Source of the DNA: Bacteroidetes bacterium GWF2_38_335
GTDB taxonomy: Bacteria > Bacteroidota > Bacteroidia > Bacteroidales > GWF2-38-335
DNA length: 64,000 bases
Assembly (NCBI GenBank): GCA_001769535.1
Contig: MEOH01000026.1
Coordinates: 1 to 64,000, forward strand
Direction of reading: 5' to 3'
Below the pieces are notes generated by a model that did no database searches, had not been told where the DNA came from, and saw only the letters and a program-made list of their open reading frames with translations. Below are positions 52,192-61,167 of this stretch, one piece after another (the stretch's first letter is position 1; each line of letters starts with the position of its first letter). A program made the position numbers and the translations under genes.

Positions 52192-53393
52192 TAAGATATT
52201 TCAATTCCTAAAATTAATATGTCATCAGTCTGGTAATTACTTCCCTGCCAGTGTTCTAAGAAATCGAGCAAGTTGTTTTTTATGGAAGGGAATGGTTCAT
52301 CCAGGTATGAAGACAGTTGGTGTTCAAAACCTTTTCTGCTTATTTGTTTTTTATCGGCATTATCAAACTGATCAACAATTCCATCAGTATACATAAAAAA
52401 CCTGTCGCCTTTAACGATGTCAATGGATTGCTTGCTGAATCCCTGATTCCGGTTTTCGGGATAATCATCACCAATGGCTAATTTGTCAGGCCGTAATTTT
52501 TTTAAAATATTATTATTAAAATACAATACCGGAATATTTGCTCCGGCAAATTCCAGTGTTTTTTCTTTATTGTTAATCACGCAAATGGCTATATCCATAC
52601 CGTCATGGATACCAGACACCTCCTGCTTAAAGATTTTCAGGAATTTGGCATTAAGACTGTTTAATATTTCAGCGGGGTCATGTATTTTTTGAATGTTTAT
52701 AATTTCATCCAGCAAATTATGTCCCGACATGGATAACAAAGCACCCGGAACACCATGACCGGTACAATCAGCTACAACCAGGAATAATTTTTCATTATAA
52801 GAATCTGTCCAGTAAAAATCTCCGCTCACAGTATCTTTTGGTTTATATATTTCAAAATGCTCAATGCCTTTTGATTTCATTATATTCAAATCGGGCAGCA
52901 TTACTTCCTGAATCATTTTTGCATAATTTATGCTGTTTTTAATTTCTCCATAAGCCACATTGAGCTTTTTGTTTAAAGCTTCGACTTTTTCCTTTTGTTT
53001 TTTAATTCTTTCCTTTGACATTTTTAATTCCACATGCGTTGCAACCCTTGCAGTTAGCTCGGCAACATTAAATGGTTTGGTGATAAAATCCACGGCTCCG
53101 AGTTCAAATCCATACAAAATATTTTCAGTATCAGTAATTGCGGTTAAAAAAATTATTGGGATTTCCTGGGTATCAGGATTGCTTTTTAATGTTTTGCATA
53201 CCTCATAACCATCCATCCCGGGCATTTGAATGTCGAGCAGAATTAAATCAGGGAGCAACGTTTTTACAGATTGCAAGGCCTGATTTCCAGAAGATGCAAT
53301 TGAAATGCCATATCCCTTTCCATATAGAATATTTGCCAAAACCTGAAGATTTTGAGGCATGTCATCAACAATTAAGATCAATTTTTTTTTCAT
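52191..53393 (-). CDS. REC-PP2C (RsbU-type) serine phosphatase
   Basis: This 400-residue protein has REC (3-120) with Asp54 (LILLDIQMPGMDGYEV), a coiled-coil linker (MSKERIKKQKEKVEALNKKL), then a SpoIIE/PP2C-like phosphatase domain: SGDFYWTDS, LVVADCTGHGVPGALLSMSG with metal-binding Asp, DGMDIAICVINN, and MYTDGIVDQFDN. Such proteins dephosphorylate anti-anti-sigma factors in partner switching or a phospho-Ser/Thr target. No STAS antagonist or anti-sigma factor is next to it. It directly abuts the ice-binding-like gene (TAA then ATG, no gap), and its last base overlaps the hybrid kinase start. Confidence 0.93.
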   Translation of the reverse strand: MKKKLILIVDDMPQNLQVLANILYGKGYGISIASSGNQALQSVKTLLPDLILLDIQMPGMDGYEVCKTLKSNPDTQEIPIIFLTAITDTENILYGFELGAVDFITKPFNVAELTARVATHVELKMSKERIKKQKEKVEALNKKLNVAYGEIKNSINYAKMIQEVMLPDLNIMKSKGIEHFEIYKPKDTVSGDFYWTDSYNEKLFLVVADCTGHGVPGALLSMSGHNLLDEIINIQKIHDPAEILNSLNAKFLKIFKQEVSGIHDGMDIAICVINNKEKTLEFAGANIPVLYFNNNILKKLRPDKLAIGDDYPENRNQGFSKQSIDIVKGDRFFMYTDGIVDQFDNADKKQISRKGFEHQLSSYLDEPFPSIKNNLLDFLEHWQGSNYQTDDILILGIEIS

Positions 53394-54848
53394 TTACTTT
53401 TTAATCATAAATTTTTTTGTAATAACTTTTGATGCTAAAATGACATTAAGAAAATATATACCATCATTCATGTTTGTCAAATCAATTGAGGAATGGTTAA
53501 GTTCTGAATAGTACACTATTTCACCGGAAGAACTATAAATTGAAATAGATTTTATATTTGGTTTATCTTCATTTATTTTGAAATTCATAATTTGTTTTGC
53601 CGGATTTGGATAAATATTTATTGTAATTAACTCTTTGGCGCAATTTTTTATGGCAACTGTTTTATAGTAACTAAAATTCCCGTTATAATCAGTTTGTTTT
53701 AATCTGTAATATGAAATTGAATTATAGGGTAAATTATCGTTAAAGGTGTAATTTATAGGAGAATAGGAATTGCCCGAACCTTTTACAATACCAATAACCT
53801 GCCAACTGGCTATATCGCTACGGTGTTCAACAGAAAAGTAGTCATTATTGGTTTCAGAAGCCGTTATCCAGTTTAAAACAACAATTTTATTTGAGCAAAC
53901 AGCGCTAAAAGATTGTATTTCTATAGGCAATGTATTTACTGTTATTTCAATAGAATCAATTCCGTTTAAACAGCAATTAATCGACGAAACATTTACGATG
54001 TATTGTGTATTAATAATTGGTGCTGCAGTTATCGATGAATCACTTTCTCCATAAGGGTTCCACAAATAAGTAACGGTTCCGTAGCTGTTTGATAAATTGG
54101 CAGTGAGGCCTACTGAATCTCCCGGACCGAAATTTGTACTTCCGTCTGCAGTAATAGTAGTTAAAGGCATTACACCAATGATAACCATATTATCTTTCAG
54201 ATTAATTGCGCCCTGTATTGACAGTCCTCTGCCAATAATTGAAGAACGGTCCAGTAAATTAATAGCTCCGTTGGCAACAATAGTTCCTTTAAAAACAGAA
54301 CTATCGCCTAAATTGAATGCCCCGTTAATTTGCCAATATACCTTACAAAGAGAAGCGGAATTAATCAAGTTGACATTAGAGGATATTCCGGTTGATAACG
54401 CACCGTCTATCTGAAAAATAAATAACGCATCAGGGTCGCCTTGTGCATCTAAAGTTAAGTTGCCGTTCAAAGAAGTAGCAGCACCTATGCAATAAGTATT
54501 TGGACCCAGAATTTGGTCATTGCCAAGAGCTGTACCTAATACCACATCGCAAGTCATTGTTTTTAAATAATTATATGCAATATCTAAATCAATAGCGGTT
54601 TGAGCAGTAATTGCATTTACAACCTGAGTTTCTCCATTGATTGTACCCGGGGGAAAACCGGAGATGCTTCCAACATTTGTTCCTACATCGCCTAAAATAA
54701 TTGAAGGCCCGATATTAGTAATTATGCCGGCAGAAGTAAATAAGGAAAAAGAAGAAGATGCACCTAAATCAGGTTCCTGACCATATCCTGTACTTTGAAA
54801 TGAAAACACTATAGCAATTAAAGCGATATGTTTCAAAATGTTTTTCAT
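53394..54848 (-). CDS. Ice-binding-like (DUF3494) adhesin with T9SS sorting domain
   Basis: This 484-residue protein has a signal peptide (LIAIVFSFQSTGYGQ). Residues ~25-220 match the ice-binding protein fold in pattern: DLGASSSFSLFTSAGI, GDVGTNVGSISGFPPG, ALGNDQILGPNTYCI, LTLDAQGDPDALFIFQIDGAL, CKVYWQINGAFNLGDSSVFKG, and GRGLSIQGAINL. An Ig-like region follows and then a type A T9SS domain (YPNPAKQIMNF, GEIVYYSEL, GIYFLNVIL). Proteins of this fold bind ice in cold organisms, but many are adhesins with other ligands. It is the first gene of the signalling operon, abutting the REC-PP2C gene. Confidence 0.9.
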   Translation of the reverse strand: MKNILKHIALIAIVFSFQSTGYGQEPDLGASSSFSLFTSAGIITNIGPSIILGDVGTNVGSISGFPPGTINGETQVVNAITAQTAIDLDIAYNYLKTMTCDVVLGTALGNDQILGPNTYCIGAATSLNGNLTLDAQGDPDALFIFQIDGALSTGISSNVNLINSASLCKVYWQINGAFNLGDSSVFKGTIVANGAINLLDRSSIIGRGLSIQGAINLKDNMVIIGVMPLTTITADGSTNFGPGDSVGLTANLSNSYGTVTYLWNPYGESDSSITAAPIINTQYIVNVSSINCCLNGIDSIEITVNTLPIEIQSFSAVCSNKIVVLNWITASETNNDYFSVEHRSDIASWQVIGIVKGSGNSYSPINYTFNDNLPYNSISYYRLKQTDYNGNFSYYKTVAIKNCAKELITINIYPNPAKQIMNFKINEDKPNIKSISIYSSSGEIVYYSELNHSSIDLTNMNDGIYFLNVILASKVITKKFMIKK

Positions 54849-55045
54849 TTAATATAATTTGAATTATATTTATTATGGCATCAAAGTTCGTAATCATATA
54901 TGCAGAAAGTATTACATTTCATCAGAAAAGATTTACATCTTTCACACTAAAATTTTATTTTATATGATAGATAACCAAATAATTCTGATAAATTGTCTGA
55001 GCACTATATCACTTGAAGAAATATAAGAAGGCAGGTTTTTTTTCC

Positions 55046-55765
55046 TTAATTAAATTTAAATTTTATTGGCAAGGCATAACTAACCCTCACAGGATTGCCA
55101 TTAACTTTTCCGGGAGTAAATGCAGGGAGCAACCCTATAACCCTTTTGGCCTCGTTGTCAAGGGACGGTTCAACGCCTCTTAAAACAGTAATATTTGATA
55201 CTTTGCCGTCTTTTTCGATGACAAATTTGCAATAAACAGTTCCTGTTATTTCATTTTCCTTTGCATACTCAGGATATTTTACTTCATCCTGAAGAAATTT
55301 TATCAAAGCGATATCTCCGCCGGGAAATACAGGTTGTACTTCGGCAAAATCAACAATGTATTCATCAGGGTAGTCAAAAGGGGCATCAACAGGTAATGTT
55401 ATTGGTTCAGTAGGTTGTGGACTGGTAGTGCCAATGTCATAGCATAAAATGATCGGCTCCGGTAAAATTATCATAGGCCTTACCCAAATCATTTTTGACA
55501 ATCGTTTTTTTAATGGCATCCTTAGATTTTTTGCAATTCCGTCATCTGCTTTTTTAAGGTTATTTTCATGATTTTTTCCAGTTTCTTCGTTTGAATTACA
55601 TGAACTTACAATGAAAGAAACGGATAAAAGTAATAGTCCGGTTTTGATTTTTATATCCCTTAGTTTTTTGTTTGAGTGGAAAACCTTATCCAAAAAAGAT
55701 ACAGATTGAAAAATTAATCTGACAAAGCAAACTACAACGAAGTTTAAGGGCCTGAATTTAAGCAT
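55046..55765 (-). CDS. TonB C-terminal domain protein (paralogue of 41927)
   Basis: This 239-residue protein has hydrophobic segments near the N-terminus (FVVVCFVRLIFQSVSFLDKV, GLLLLSVSFIVSSC) with a possible lipobox. A middle linker follows, then a TonB_C domain at the C-terminus (FPGGDIALIKFLQDEVKYPEYA split by a turn, ITGTVYCKFVIEKDGKVSNI, NPVRVSYALPIKF). FPGG-D-x-A-L-x-x-F-x-x is the usual start of TonB_C in Bacteroidota. It shares its build with the gene at 41927. It lies close to, and on the same strand as, the TonB-dependent receptor gene. Confidence 0.85.
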   Translation of the reverse strand: MLKFRPLNFVVVCFVRLIFQSVSFLDKVFHSNKKLRDIKIKTGLLLLSVSFIVSSCNSNEETGKNHENNLKKADDGIAKNLRMPLKKRLSKMIWVRPMIILPEPIILCYDIGTTSPQPTEPITLPVDAPFDYPDEYIVDFAEVQPVFPGGDIALIKFLQDEVKYPEYAKENEITGTVYCKFVIEKDGKVSNITVLRGVEPSLDNEAKRVIGLLPAFTPGKVNGNPVRVSYALPIKFKFN

Positions 55766-55875
55766 AAGGCAATTTGTTAGGGTTACAGCAAATAAATAGC
55801 AAAAAATGTGCCCTAATTACAAAATAATCAGTTTTGGAGTATAATATGATTTAAGGTTTACCGGCTTAAAAAAAA

Positions 55876-56280
55876 TTATTGAACATCCTCAATTTCCGGT
55901 TCCTCAATATCGGTCTGTATAAAAGCTGTTGCCGCCTTCCATGTTGAAAACAGACCCATGTTATGGCCTGAATTCATCAGATGGTATATGTTAGCGGCGG
56001 CTGTAGACTTGGGATTATCAACAAGTACGGCCCAGTCGTTCAGGATTGCCTTTGGGGAATTTTTCTGCATTCCGATCAGTTTAACAATATCGGTTTCATC
56101 AAAAATGAAATTGCAGTTACGGCAGTCGGTTATCCCTTTGCAGTCGGCAATATAATCGGGATCGGACCATGCATTGACAAAAGCGGTCATAAAATCTATC
56201 AGGTCAATATCTCCTCTGAGGGTAAGGAGGGCAATTTTTTGTTCTTTGTAAAACTTATGGGCAATTTTTTTGTTTTCCAT
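55876..56280 (-). CDS. Small cytosolic protein, STAS/SpoIIAA-like appearance
   Basis: I prefer ATG 56280 (MENKKIAHKF) over 56316; a TATTTTTG box lies just upstream of it. The 134-residue protein has strand-helix alternation (KIALLTLRGDIDLIDFMTAF, AILNDWAVLVDNPKSTAAAN) that resembles small STAS/SpoIIAA-like proteins. Three cysteines are present (DCKGITDCRNCNF). The assignment is weak; it could be a partner-switching factor but has no conserved serine I can point to. It is followed on the same strand by the TonB_C gene. Confidence 0.55.
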   Translation of the reverse strand: MENKKIAHKFYKEQKIALLTLRGDIDLIDFMTAFVNAWSDPDYIADCKGITDCRNCNFIFDETDIVKLIGMQKNSPKAILNDWAVLVDNPKSTAAANIYHLMNSGHNMGLFSTWKAATAFIQTDIEEPEIEDVQ

Positions 56281-56325
56281 TGGGCAAAAATATGCATTTT
56301 TACCCAATGAAATCAAAAATATCGG

Positions 56326-58692
56326 CTAAAATTCAATTTTATAGCTCAATGTAGGCAAAATTATCACAGTTTCTGACCGTTCAATATTCTTTGTTTTGTA
56401 ATTATAGTCATATCCTTCATACATTGGCGATCCCAGGGCATTTTTTAGCAACAACGCCCATGAGCTTGAATGGTTCTGCTTGTTGATGCGGTATGTAATG
56501 GAAATATCCAGATTGTATGATGCCGGCAGTTGTTCTTCAAAAGCCCTGTATTCATCGTATATCACAGTTTTTTCTTCAAGTGAACGGCTTAGAAGCACCG
56601 GACTGGTTTTTTCGCCGCCCATATAGTTCATCCTGATATTCAATCCCAACACATTTTTATTTTTCAGGAAAATCTCTCTTCCAAAAAGAAAATTAACAAC
56701 ATATCCTTTATCATACCTGGTGCTTCTCCAGATATTGTCATCACCTTTGTATTTTGAATCGAAAACCGAAGCTGTAAACAAATAGTAGTAATTATTGTGC
56801 AAAAACCTTTCAAAGGTAAAGTCAATTCCAATATTTCTTCCCTCTGAATTGTTTTCAAGTGATTCCCTGAATGACCAGTCCTGCTTGAAATTGATCATTG
56901 AAAATGAACTGTCGGCAATGCCGGGGATATTGTATAATCTCTGGTAATATGGTTCAACTTTCATGCGCAGGTTTTCATTGATCCTCCAGTCATAAGCCAT
57001 CACAAAATGCTGTGCAGGTGAAAGTTTCAGGTTTTTATTGGGATATTCGTTGCTTCCGTTTACATTTCTGTTGATAAGGTAAATTTTCAATTCTTCGAGT
57101 TGACTGTGTTTTCCGTACCCGAAGCTAAGCGAATGGGAGGGATGGAATGACCATTTAAGGCTGAGTCGGGGATCAATCGAATACTCATTGTTTAATGCAA
57201 AATATCCTGTATAAATACCGCTGTTGATGCAAATATTTTCTGTGAGATCATACTTCGATTGCAGATAATATTCCATAAAATTGCTGTGGCCTTTTTCATT
57301 CACCATATTTATGTATGATTCAGGATCGTTTCCTGTAACGCTGTTCAGATTTAGATTGTAAAGCAGGGTATGAAAATTCAATCCGGTTTTTATGGTATGT
57401 TTCTGACTAATTTTATGGTTAAGATATGAGCTTACAGTTGTTTTGGCAGATTCATCAACAAAATACCAGTATTTTCTGCGGGTAAGGTTGTCATCCAGAC
57501 GGGTTGCATCCATTTTATTTGTGATTCCGGATGCCGCCAGTGTAGAATTAATATAGGTTTTGCTTCCCAAAACTATTTTATGATTGACGCCTGCAGCGCC
57601 CGTATTTAAATTCCAGTCATATTTTAACCTGTCCCAATCTCTTTCCCAAAGCAAGGAATCTTTTTCATCGGGTTCGTTGTTTACATCGAGGGCGCCAACG
57701 CCCCATATTGAGAAATTACCGGCTTTTCCGGCAGGAAAATTAAGTTTAAATGATAAATCCTGATATTTTGGGATCTGTTGCGAAGGAATTATGCCTATTT
57801 GGGAAAACAGTCCGAGTGTTGAATACCGGTAATTAAAAAGATAGGAAGATTTGCTTCCTTTTTTAAACGGGCCTTCGGATGAAACGTCAATGCCCATCAT
57901 GCCTATCTGCACGGTATTTTCCATCTTTTCATTGTTGCCGTTCCTGAGTTTCATGTCAAAAACCCCGGCAAGGGCATTGCCATATTCAGCCGGAAAAGCA
58001 CCGGTATAAAAATCAGAATTGGTAAGCAATTGCGAGCTGAAAATGGTCACAAAACCTCCTCCGGCCACATTCCCCCCCGAAAAATGGTTCGGATTGGGTA
58101 TTTCAACACCTTCAAGCCGCCACGACACTCCCTTGGGCGAATTGCCCCTGATCACAATGGCATTGTCCTGGATATTTCCAACGGTAACACCGGCAAAAGC
58201 GGAGGCCAAACGGGCAGGATCATCAAATCCGCCGGCATACCTGCGTGTTTCTTCAACGGTGAAGGAACGGGCACTTATGGATGCCATGGAATTGACTGGT
58301 TTGTCTTTTCTTGAGTTTGCTTTTACTGTTACTTCGCCGATCTTGCTCACAGATTGTTTCAGTCCGCTTTGTATAACCACTTCTTTACCTGAGCTTACCA
58401 GAATTTCAGAGACTATTTCGGGGTCATAACCGAGAAAAGTAATTTGGATGTTGTATCTGCCCACGGGTACGCCGGTAATTTTAAAATCACCATTTTCATT
58501 GGTGGTTGAGCCGCACAGCGGATTGGTGTTTAAAACAACCACAGAGGCGCCGGGCAGGGGAGACCGTGACTCAATATCATAGATATTTCCTTTGACAGTT
58601 TGAGTTATTTCCTGTGAATATAAGTTTAATGATGTATATAAAACCACAAAGACCATCAAGTAGAGTTTTGAGATTTCAGAATATTTTTTCAT
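56326..58692 (-). CDS. TonB-dependent receptor with CarboxypepD-regulatory domain
   Basis: This 788-residue outer-membrane protein has a signal peptide (KLYLMVFVVLYTSLNLYSQ). A CarboxypepD_reg-like domain follows (VKGNIYDIESRSPLPGASVV, TNENGDFKITGVPVGRYNIQ), then a plug domain (SVSKIGEVTVKANSRKD, YAGGFDDPARLASAFAGVTV, NAIVIRGNSPKGVSWRLEGV) and a barrel of about 500 residues ending in LPTLSYKIEF with a terminal Phe. It imports an unknown ligand, powered by TonB. It has no SusD partner, so it is not a typical polysaccharide-utilisation pair; peptide or metal-chelate uptake is more likely. Confidence 0.93.
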   Translation of the reverse strand: MKKYSEISKLYLMVFVVLYTSLNLYSQEITQTVKGNIYDIESRSPLPGASVVVLNTNPLCGSTTNENGDFKITGVPVGRYNIQITFLGYDPEIVSEILVSSGKEVVIQSGLKQSVSKIGEVTVKANSRKDKPVNSMASISARSFTVEETRRYAGGFDDPARLASAFAGVTVGNIQDNAIVIRGNSPKGVSWRLEGVEIPNPNHFSGGNVAGGGFVTIFSSQLLTNSDFYTGAFPAEYGNALAGVFDMKLRNGNNEKMENTVQIGMMGIDVSSEGPFKKGSKSSYLFNYRYSTLGLFSQIGIIPSQQIPKYQDLSFKLNFPAGKAGNFSIWGVGALDVNNEPDEKDSLLWERDWDRLKYDWNLNTGAAGVNHKIVLGSKTYINSTLAASGITNKMDATRLDDNLTRRKYWYFVDESAKTTVSSYLNHKISQKHTIKTGLNFHTLLYNLNLNSVTGNDPESYINMVNEKGHSNFMEYYLQSKYDLTENICINSGIYTGYFALNNEYSIDPRLSLKWSFHPSHSLSFGYGKHSQLEELKIYLINRNVNGSNEYPNKNLKLSPAQHFVMAYDWRINENLRMKVEPYYQRLYNIPGIADSSFSMINFKQDWSFRESLENNSEGRNIGIDFTFERFLHNNYYYLFTASVFDSKYKGDDNIWRSTRYDKGYVVNFLFGREIFLKNKNVLGLNIRMNYMGGEKTSPVLLSRSLEEKTVIYDEYRAFEEQLPASYNLDISITYRINKQNHSSSWALLLKNALGSPMYEGYDYNYKTKNIERSETVIILPTLSYKIEF

Positions 58693-58877
58693 TGTGCAGG
58701 TTTTTTATGTTTTCTTTTAAGGACAAGAAAAAAATTCATCAGTTGCATTGATTGTTTGTTTCTATTCTTTTGTTCGGTATTAGCCACTTCCTGCTTCGGT
58801 CTTCTGACCAGTTTTTTTTTGAAGAATTAGATAAGGATTGATATTTTTCAGTTCAATGGCAATCCAGATTATTCTCC

Positions 58878-58907
58878 TTGCAACTAAGAAGTTTTTTCAT
58901 ATCTTTG
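58878..58907 (+). promoter_or_regulatory. Bacteroidota promoter of tRNA-Arg
   Basis: TTG (58878-58880), 19 bp, then a perfect TATCTTTG (58900-58907), 13 bp before the tRNA. It is the clearest standard promoter on the plus strand of this window. Confidence 0.88.
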
Positions 58908-58920
58908 CAACCCTAAATCC

Positions 58921-58992
58921 GGTCCCGTAGTTCAATGGATAGAATTTGAGATTCCGGTTCTCACGATGGGGGTTCGAATCCCTTCGGGATCA
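58921..58992 (+). tRNA. tRNA-Arg (anticodon CCG)
   Basis: Acceptor arms GGTCCCG and CGGGATC pair (one G-T), discriminator A. The anticodon stem TGAGA/TCTCA carries the loop TTCCGGT, giving anticodon CCG (arginine, codon CGG). The T loop is GTTCGAATC. No CCA is encoded. It has its own promoter and terminator, so it is a single-gene transcript. Confidence 0.95.
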
Positions 58993-58997
58993 CTAAA

Positions 58998-59045
58998 ACA
59001 GCATGAGTGTGAGTACGAGAGTGCGAGCGTCATGCTGTTTTTGTT
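58998..59045 (+). terminator. Rho-independent terminator after tRNA-Arg
   Basis: Stem ACAGCATGA/TCATGCTGT with a long purine/GTG-rich loop and a T-rich tail (TTTTTGTTT), 6 bp after the tRNA. Confidence 0.85.
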
Positions 59046-59151
59046 TAAATGAACCCGGACAACTTTTTCCTGTCGGCTGTAAAAATCAATAATGCAATAT
59101 TGAAACTCTTTTTTTTTAGTAAGACCAATGAGAATATAATAGATCAGGAAG

Positions 59152-59973
59152 TTATTGATTATTCTGGTTATCATTATTTTTTTGCAGGTTAATCTGAAAA
59201 CCAAAGTTGATAATCCAAGGTCTGAAATTAGGGTGTTTAAAATGGAATACAGGAATCTCATCATATGATCTGTACAGATAATAATTTGAAATGTTGTATA
59301 AGGCATTAAAGGTATATCCCAATTGAATAAAAAAGCTTGTTTTTCCTGAGTTGCTGAATTTAAAAGTTATTGTCGGTTCGATTAACAATCCAAGGATATT
59401 ATTTTCATTCACAGAATCGGCTTCAAAAATATACTGTTCCTCACTTCCCTGATAATTTTCAAGTGTATACATATATTGGTATTTATCAAAGAAAACCAAA
59501 TTGTTATTTATTGAAAAACCAAATGAGCAGTTTTTTGAAAGCTTAAACAAATAGGAGGGTTGAAGGTAATAATTAAGATACTCTGATTGTAAATTATGAT
59601 GGTAATACTTTGAGGCTATTAAAATATGAAATCCGAGCCCTCTTTCAATAATGGATTTTCTGAAATTGTATCCTATTCCAGATAATATTTCAAAATATGA
59701 TTTTTCAAAATGTTTATATTTTACCAATCCGGCATTGATGCCAAACCCCGAATTTAATATCAGGTTGGAATTAATGCCCCATTTTTCATTTAATGCTTTG
59801 GTATATTGGGTTTCAAAAATTGAAAAGTTGCCTTTTATTTTTAAATCCTGGAAATCTTTATCTTTTATATAGTTAATTGTCGGAGGCGTTGGTATATAAG
59901 TCTTATGAATAAACTGTTGTGAACAGGATGCCAGAATTATTAAAAATAGAAAGTATATATATATTCTTTTCAT
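59152..59973 (-). CDS. Lipoprotein-type outer-membrane beta-barrel protein
   Basis: ATG 59973 is used because it starts a compact lipoprotein signal (IYIYFLFLIILASC, Cys17); 60000 would add a poor extension. The ~273-residue protein continues with strands of a beta-barrel (NLILNSGFGINAGLVKY, FEILSGIGYNFRKS, NCSFGFSINNNLVF, FFIQLGYTFNALYN, WIINFGFQINL). Lipid-anchored barrel-like proteins of this size are common in Bacteroidota envelopes. It starts 8 bp after the stop of the next minus-strand gene, so they form an operon. Confidence 0.72.
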   Translation of the reverse strand: MKRIYIYFLFLIILASCSQQFIHKTYIPTPPTINYIKDKDFQDLKIKGNFSIFETQYTKALNEKWGINSNLILNSGFGINAGLVKYKHFEKSYFEILSGIGYNFRKSIIERGLGFHILIASKYYHHNLQSEYLNYYLQPSYLFKLSKNCSFGFSINNNLVFFDKYQYMYTLENYQGSEEQYIFEADSVNENNILGLLIEPTITFKFSNSGKTSFFIQLGYTFNALYNISNYYLYRSYDEIPVFHFKHPNFRPWIINFGFQINLQKNNDNQNNQ

Positions 59974-59980
59974 AATCGCA

Positions 59981-61072
59981 TTAATTACAAATATTACCAC
60001 TGGAATCAGCTTTAATTACAATATATCTGATTTGATGATACACGTTTTCTCCATCATAAATGTAACATAGTCCTGAAAGCAAAAATTCACCAGTTGAAAG
60101 CGCTTTAATATCCATTATTTTAACGCCGTCTGCTGCCGGATATACTTTAGTCCATTCAATTTCACCTGAATTATTGCATTTGTTCATTGCAAAAAAATGT
60201 TTTCCTTCAATTAACTCTGATGTGAAATAAATAAAGCCGCCATCATTTGCCGGAAAAATTTTTAATTCAGAATTGTAATTTATTGTTTTTGTAAATCCTG
60301 GATTTCCTGCAGCATCTATTTTTTTAATAACATTTCCGGAATTTGTTTTATTTAATACAAGAATATCTCCGTTTGATAAATTAATAAATTTATAACTCTC
60401 ATAAGAAGATACATTGGAAAAAATAATCTTTTCCCAAATGAGTTCTCCTTCTGAACTTATTTTTCTTAACTGGACATCAATTTTTGAGGTAATGTATTTT
60501 TTTTTATATTGTATAAAACTGCTGTCGGTTGTCGGAAAAAAATCCACCATTCTTGTGTAATATCTGCTCCAGCCTATTGTTTCATGATCAGGTAAAATTT
60601 TAGTAATTAAAACTGTGTCACAATAATCAATATATTTTGTGCAATAGATGCTGTTATCGCTTCCAACAATAAAAGAATTGAATTCAATATCAGGATTTAT
60701 TTCTTTGATAAAATTACCATTTAAATCGAATTCCTTTAGTCTTCCCGGATAAACGTAATTGAAAAAAGTTTCTGATTTCGAAAATTTTTCGGGATAGTTA
60801 TTAATTGGAGATAAAATATTTAAACTTATATCATACCTGTAATATTTATCGTTAGTAACATAAATGAATAAGTAATCGTCATCCCAAGGAGAAAAAAGTT
60901 CTTTGTAAGGCCCGTAAGAATCAATTTCAATAAGTCTCAAAAAATGCTCATTTTCACATGTTTCAATTGTTAATGGATCTGGAATATTATCAAATTCCTT
61001 TATTTTACATGAGGATAAGACCAAAATAAAAAAGGTCAAATAAATAAACGGAATAATTTTTAAATACTGCAT
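59981..61072 (-). CDS. Lipoprotein, beta-propeller-like, function unknown
   Basis: This 363-residue protein has a lipobox (FILVLSSC, Cys22). The mature part is made of short repeated strands reading like a propeller (EHFLRLIEIDSYGPYKELF, YLFIYVTNDKYYRYDISLN, SSEGELIWEKIIFSNVSS, GNPGFTKTINYNSELKIFPA, GEFLLSGLCYIYDGENVY) with G-x-x-x-x-W units related in style to the SBBP proteins at 16904 and 18917. No sorting domain; the lipid is the anchor. First gene of the pair with 59152. Confidence 0.7.
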   Translation of the reverse strand: MQYLKIIPFIYLTFFILVLSSCKIKEFDNIPDPLTIETCENEHFLRLIEIDSYGPYKELFSPWDDDYLFIYVTNDKYYRYDISLNILSPINNYPEKFSKSETFFNYVYPGRLKEFDLNGNFIKEINPDIEFNSFIVGSDNSIYCTKYIDYCDTVLITKILPDHETIGWSRYYTRMVDFFPTTDSSFIQYKKKYITSKIDVQLRKISSEGELIWEKIIFSNVSSYESYKFINLSNGDILVLNKTNSGNVIKKIDAAGNPGFTKTINYNSELKIFPANDGGFIYFTSELIEGKHFFAMNKCNNSGEIEWTKVYPAADGVKIMDIKALSTGEFLLSGLCYIYDGENVYHQIRYIVIKADSSGNICN

Positions 61073-61167
61073 CAGACTGAATGGTAAAATAATTGCTAAA
61101 ATTAAAAATTTTTATATTTCAGCTAACTATTAGATTGAATTATTTTTAAAAAGGTTGCATCAATAAA

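Noticed and set aside
58932-59306. 124-residue minus-strand protein overlapping tRNA-Arg
   Set aside because: Its end (DPEGIRTPIVRTG) is the antisense reading of the tRNA, a well-known false gene type, and it overlaps the real gene at 59152.
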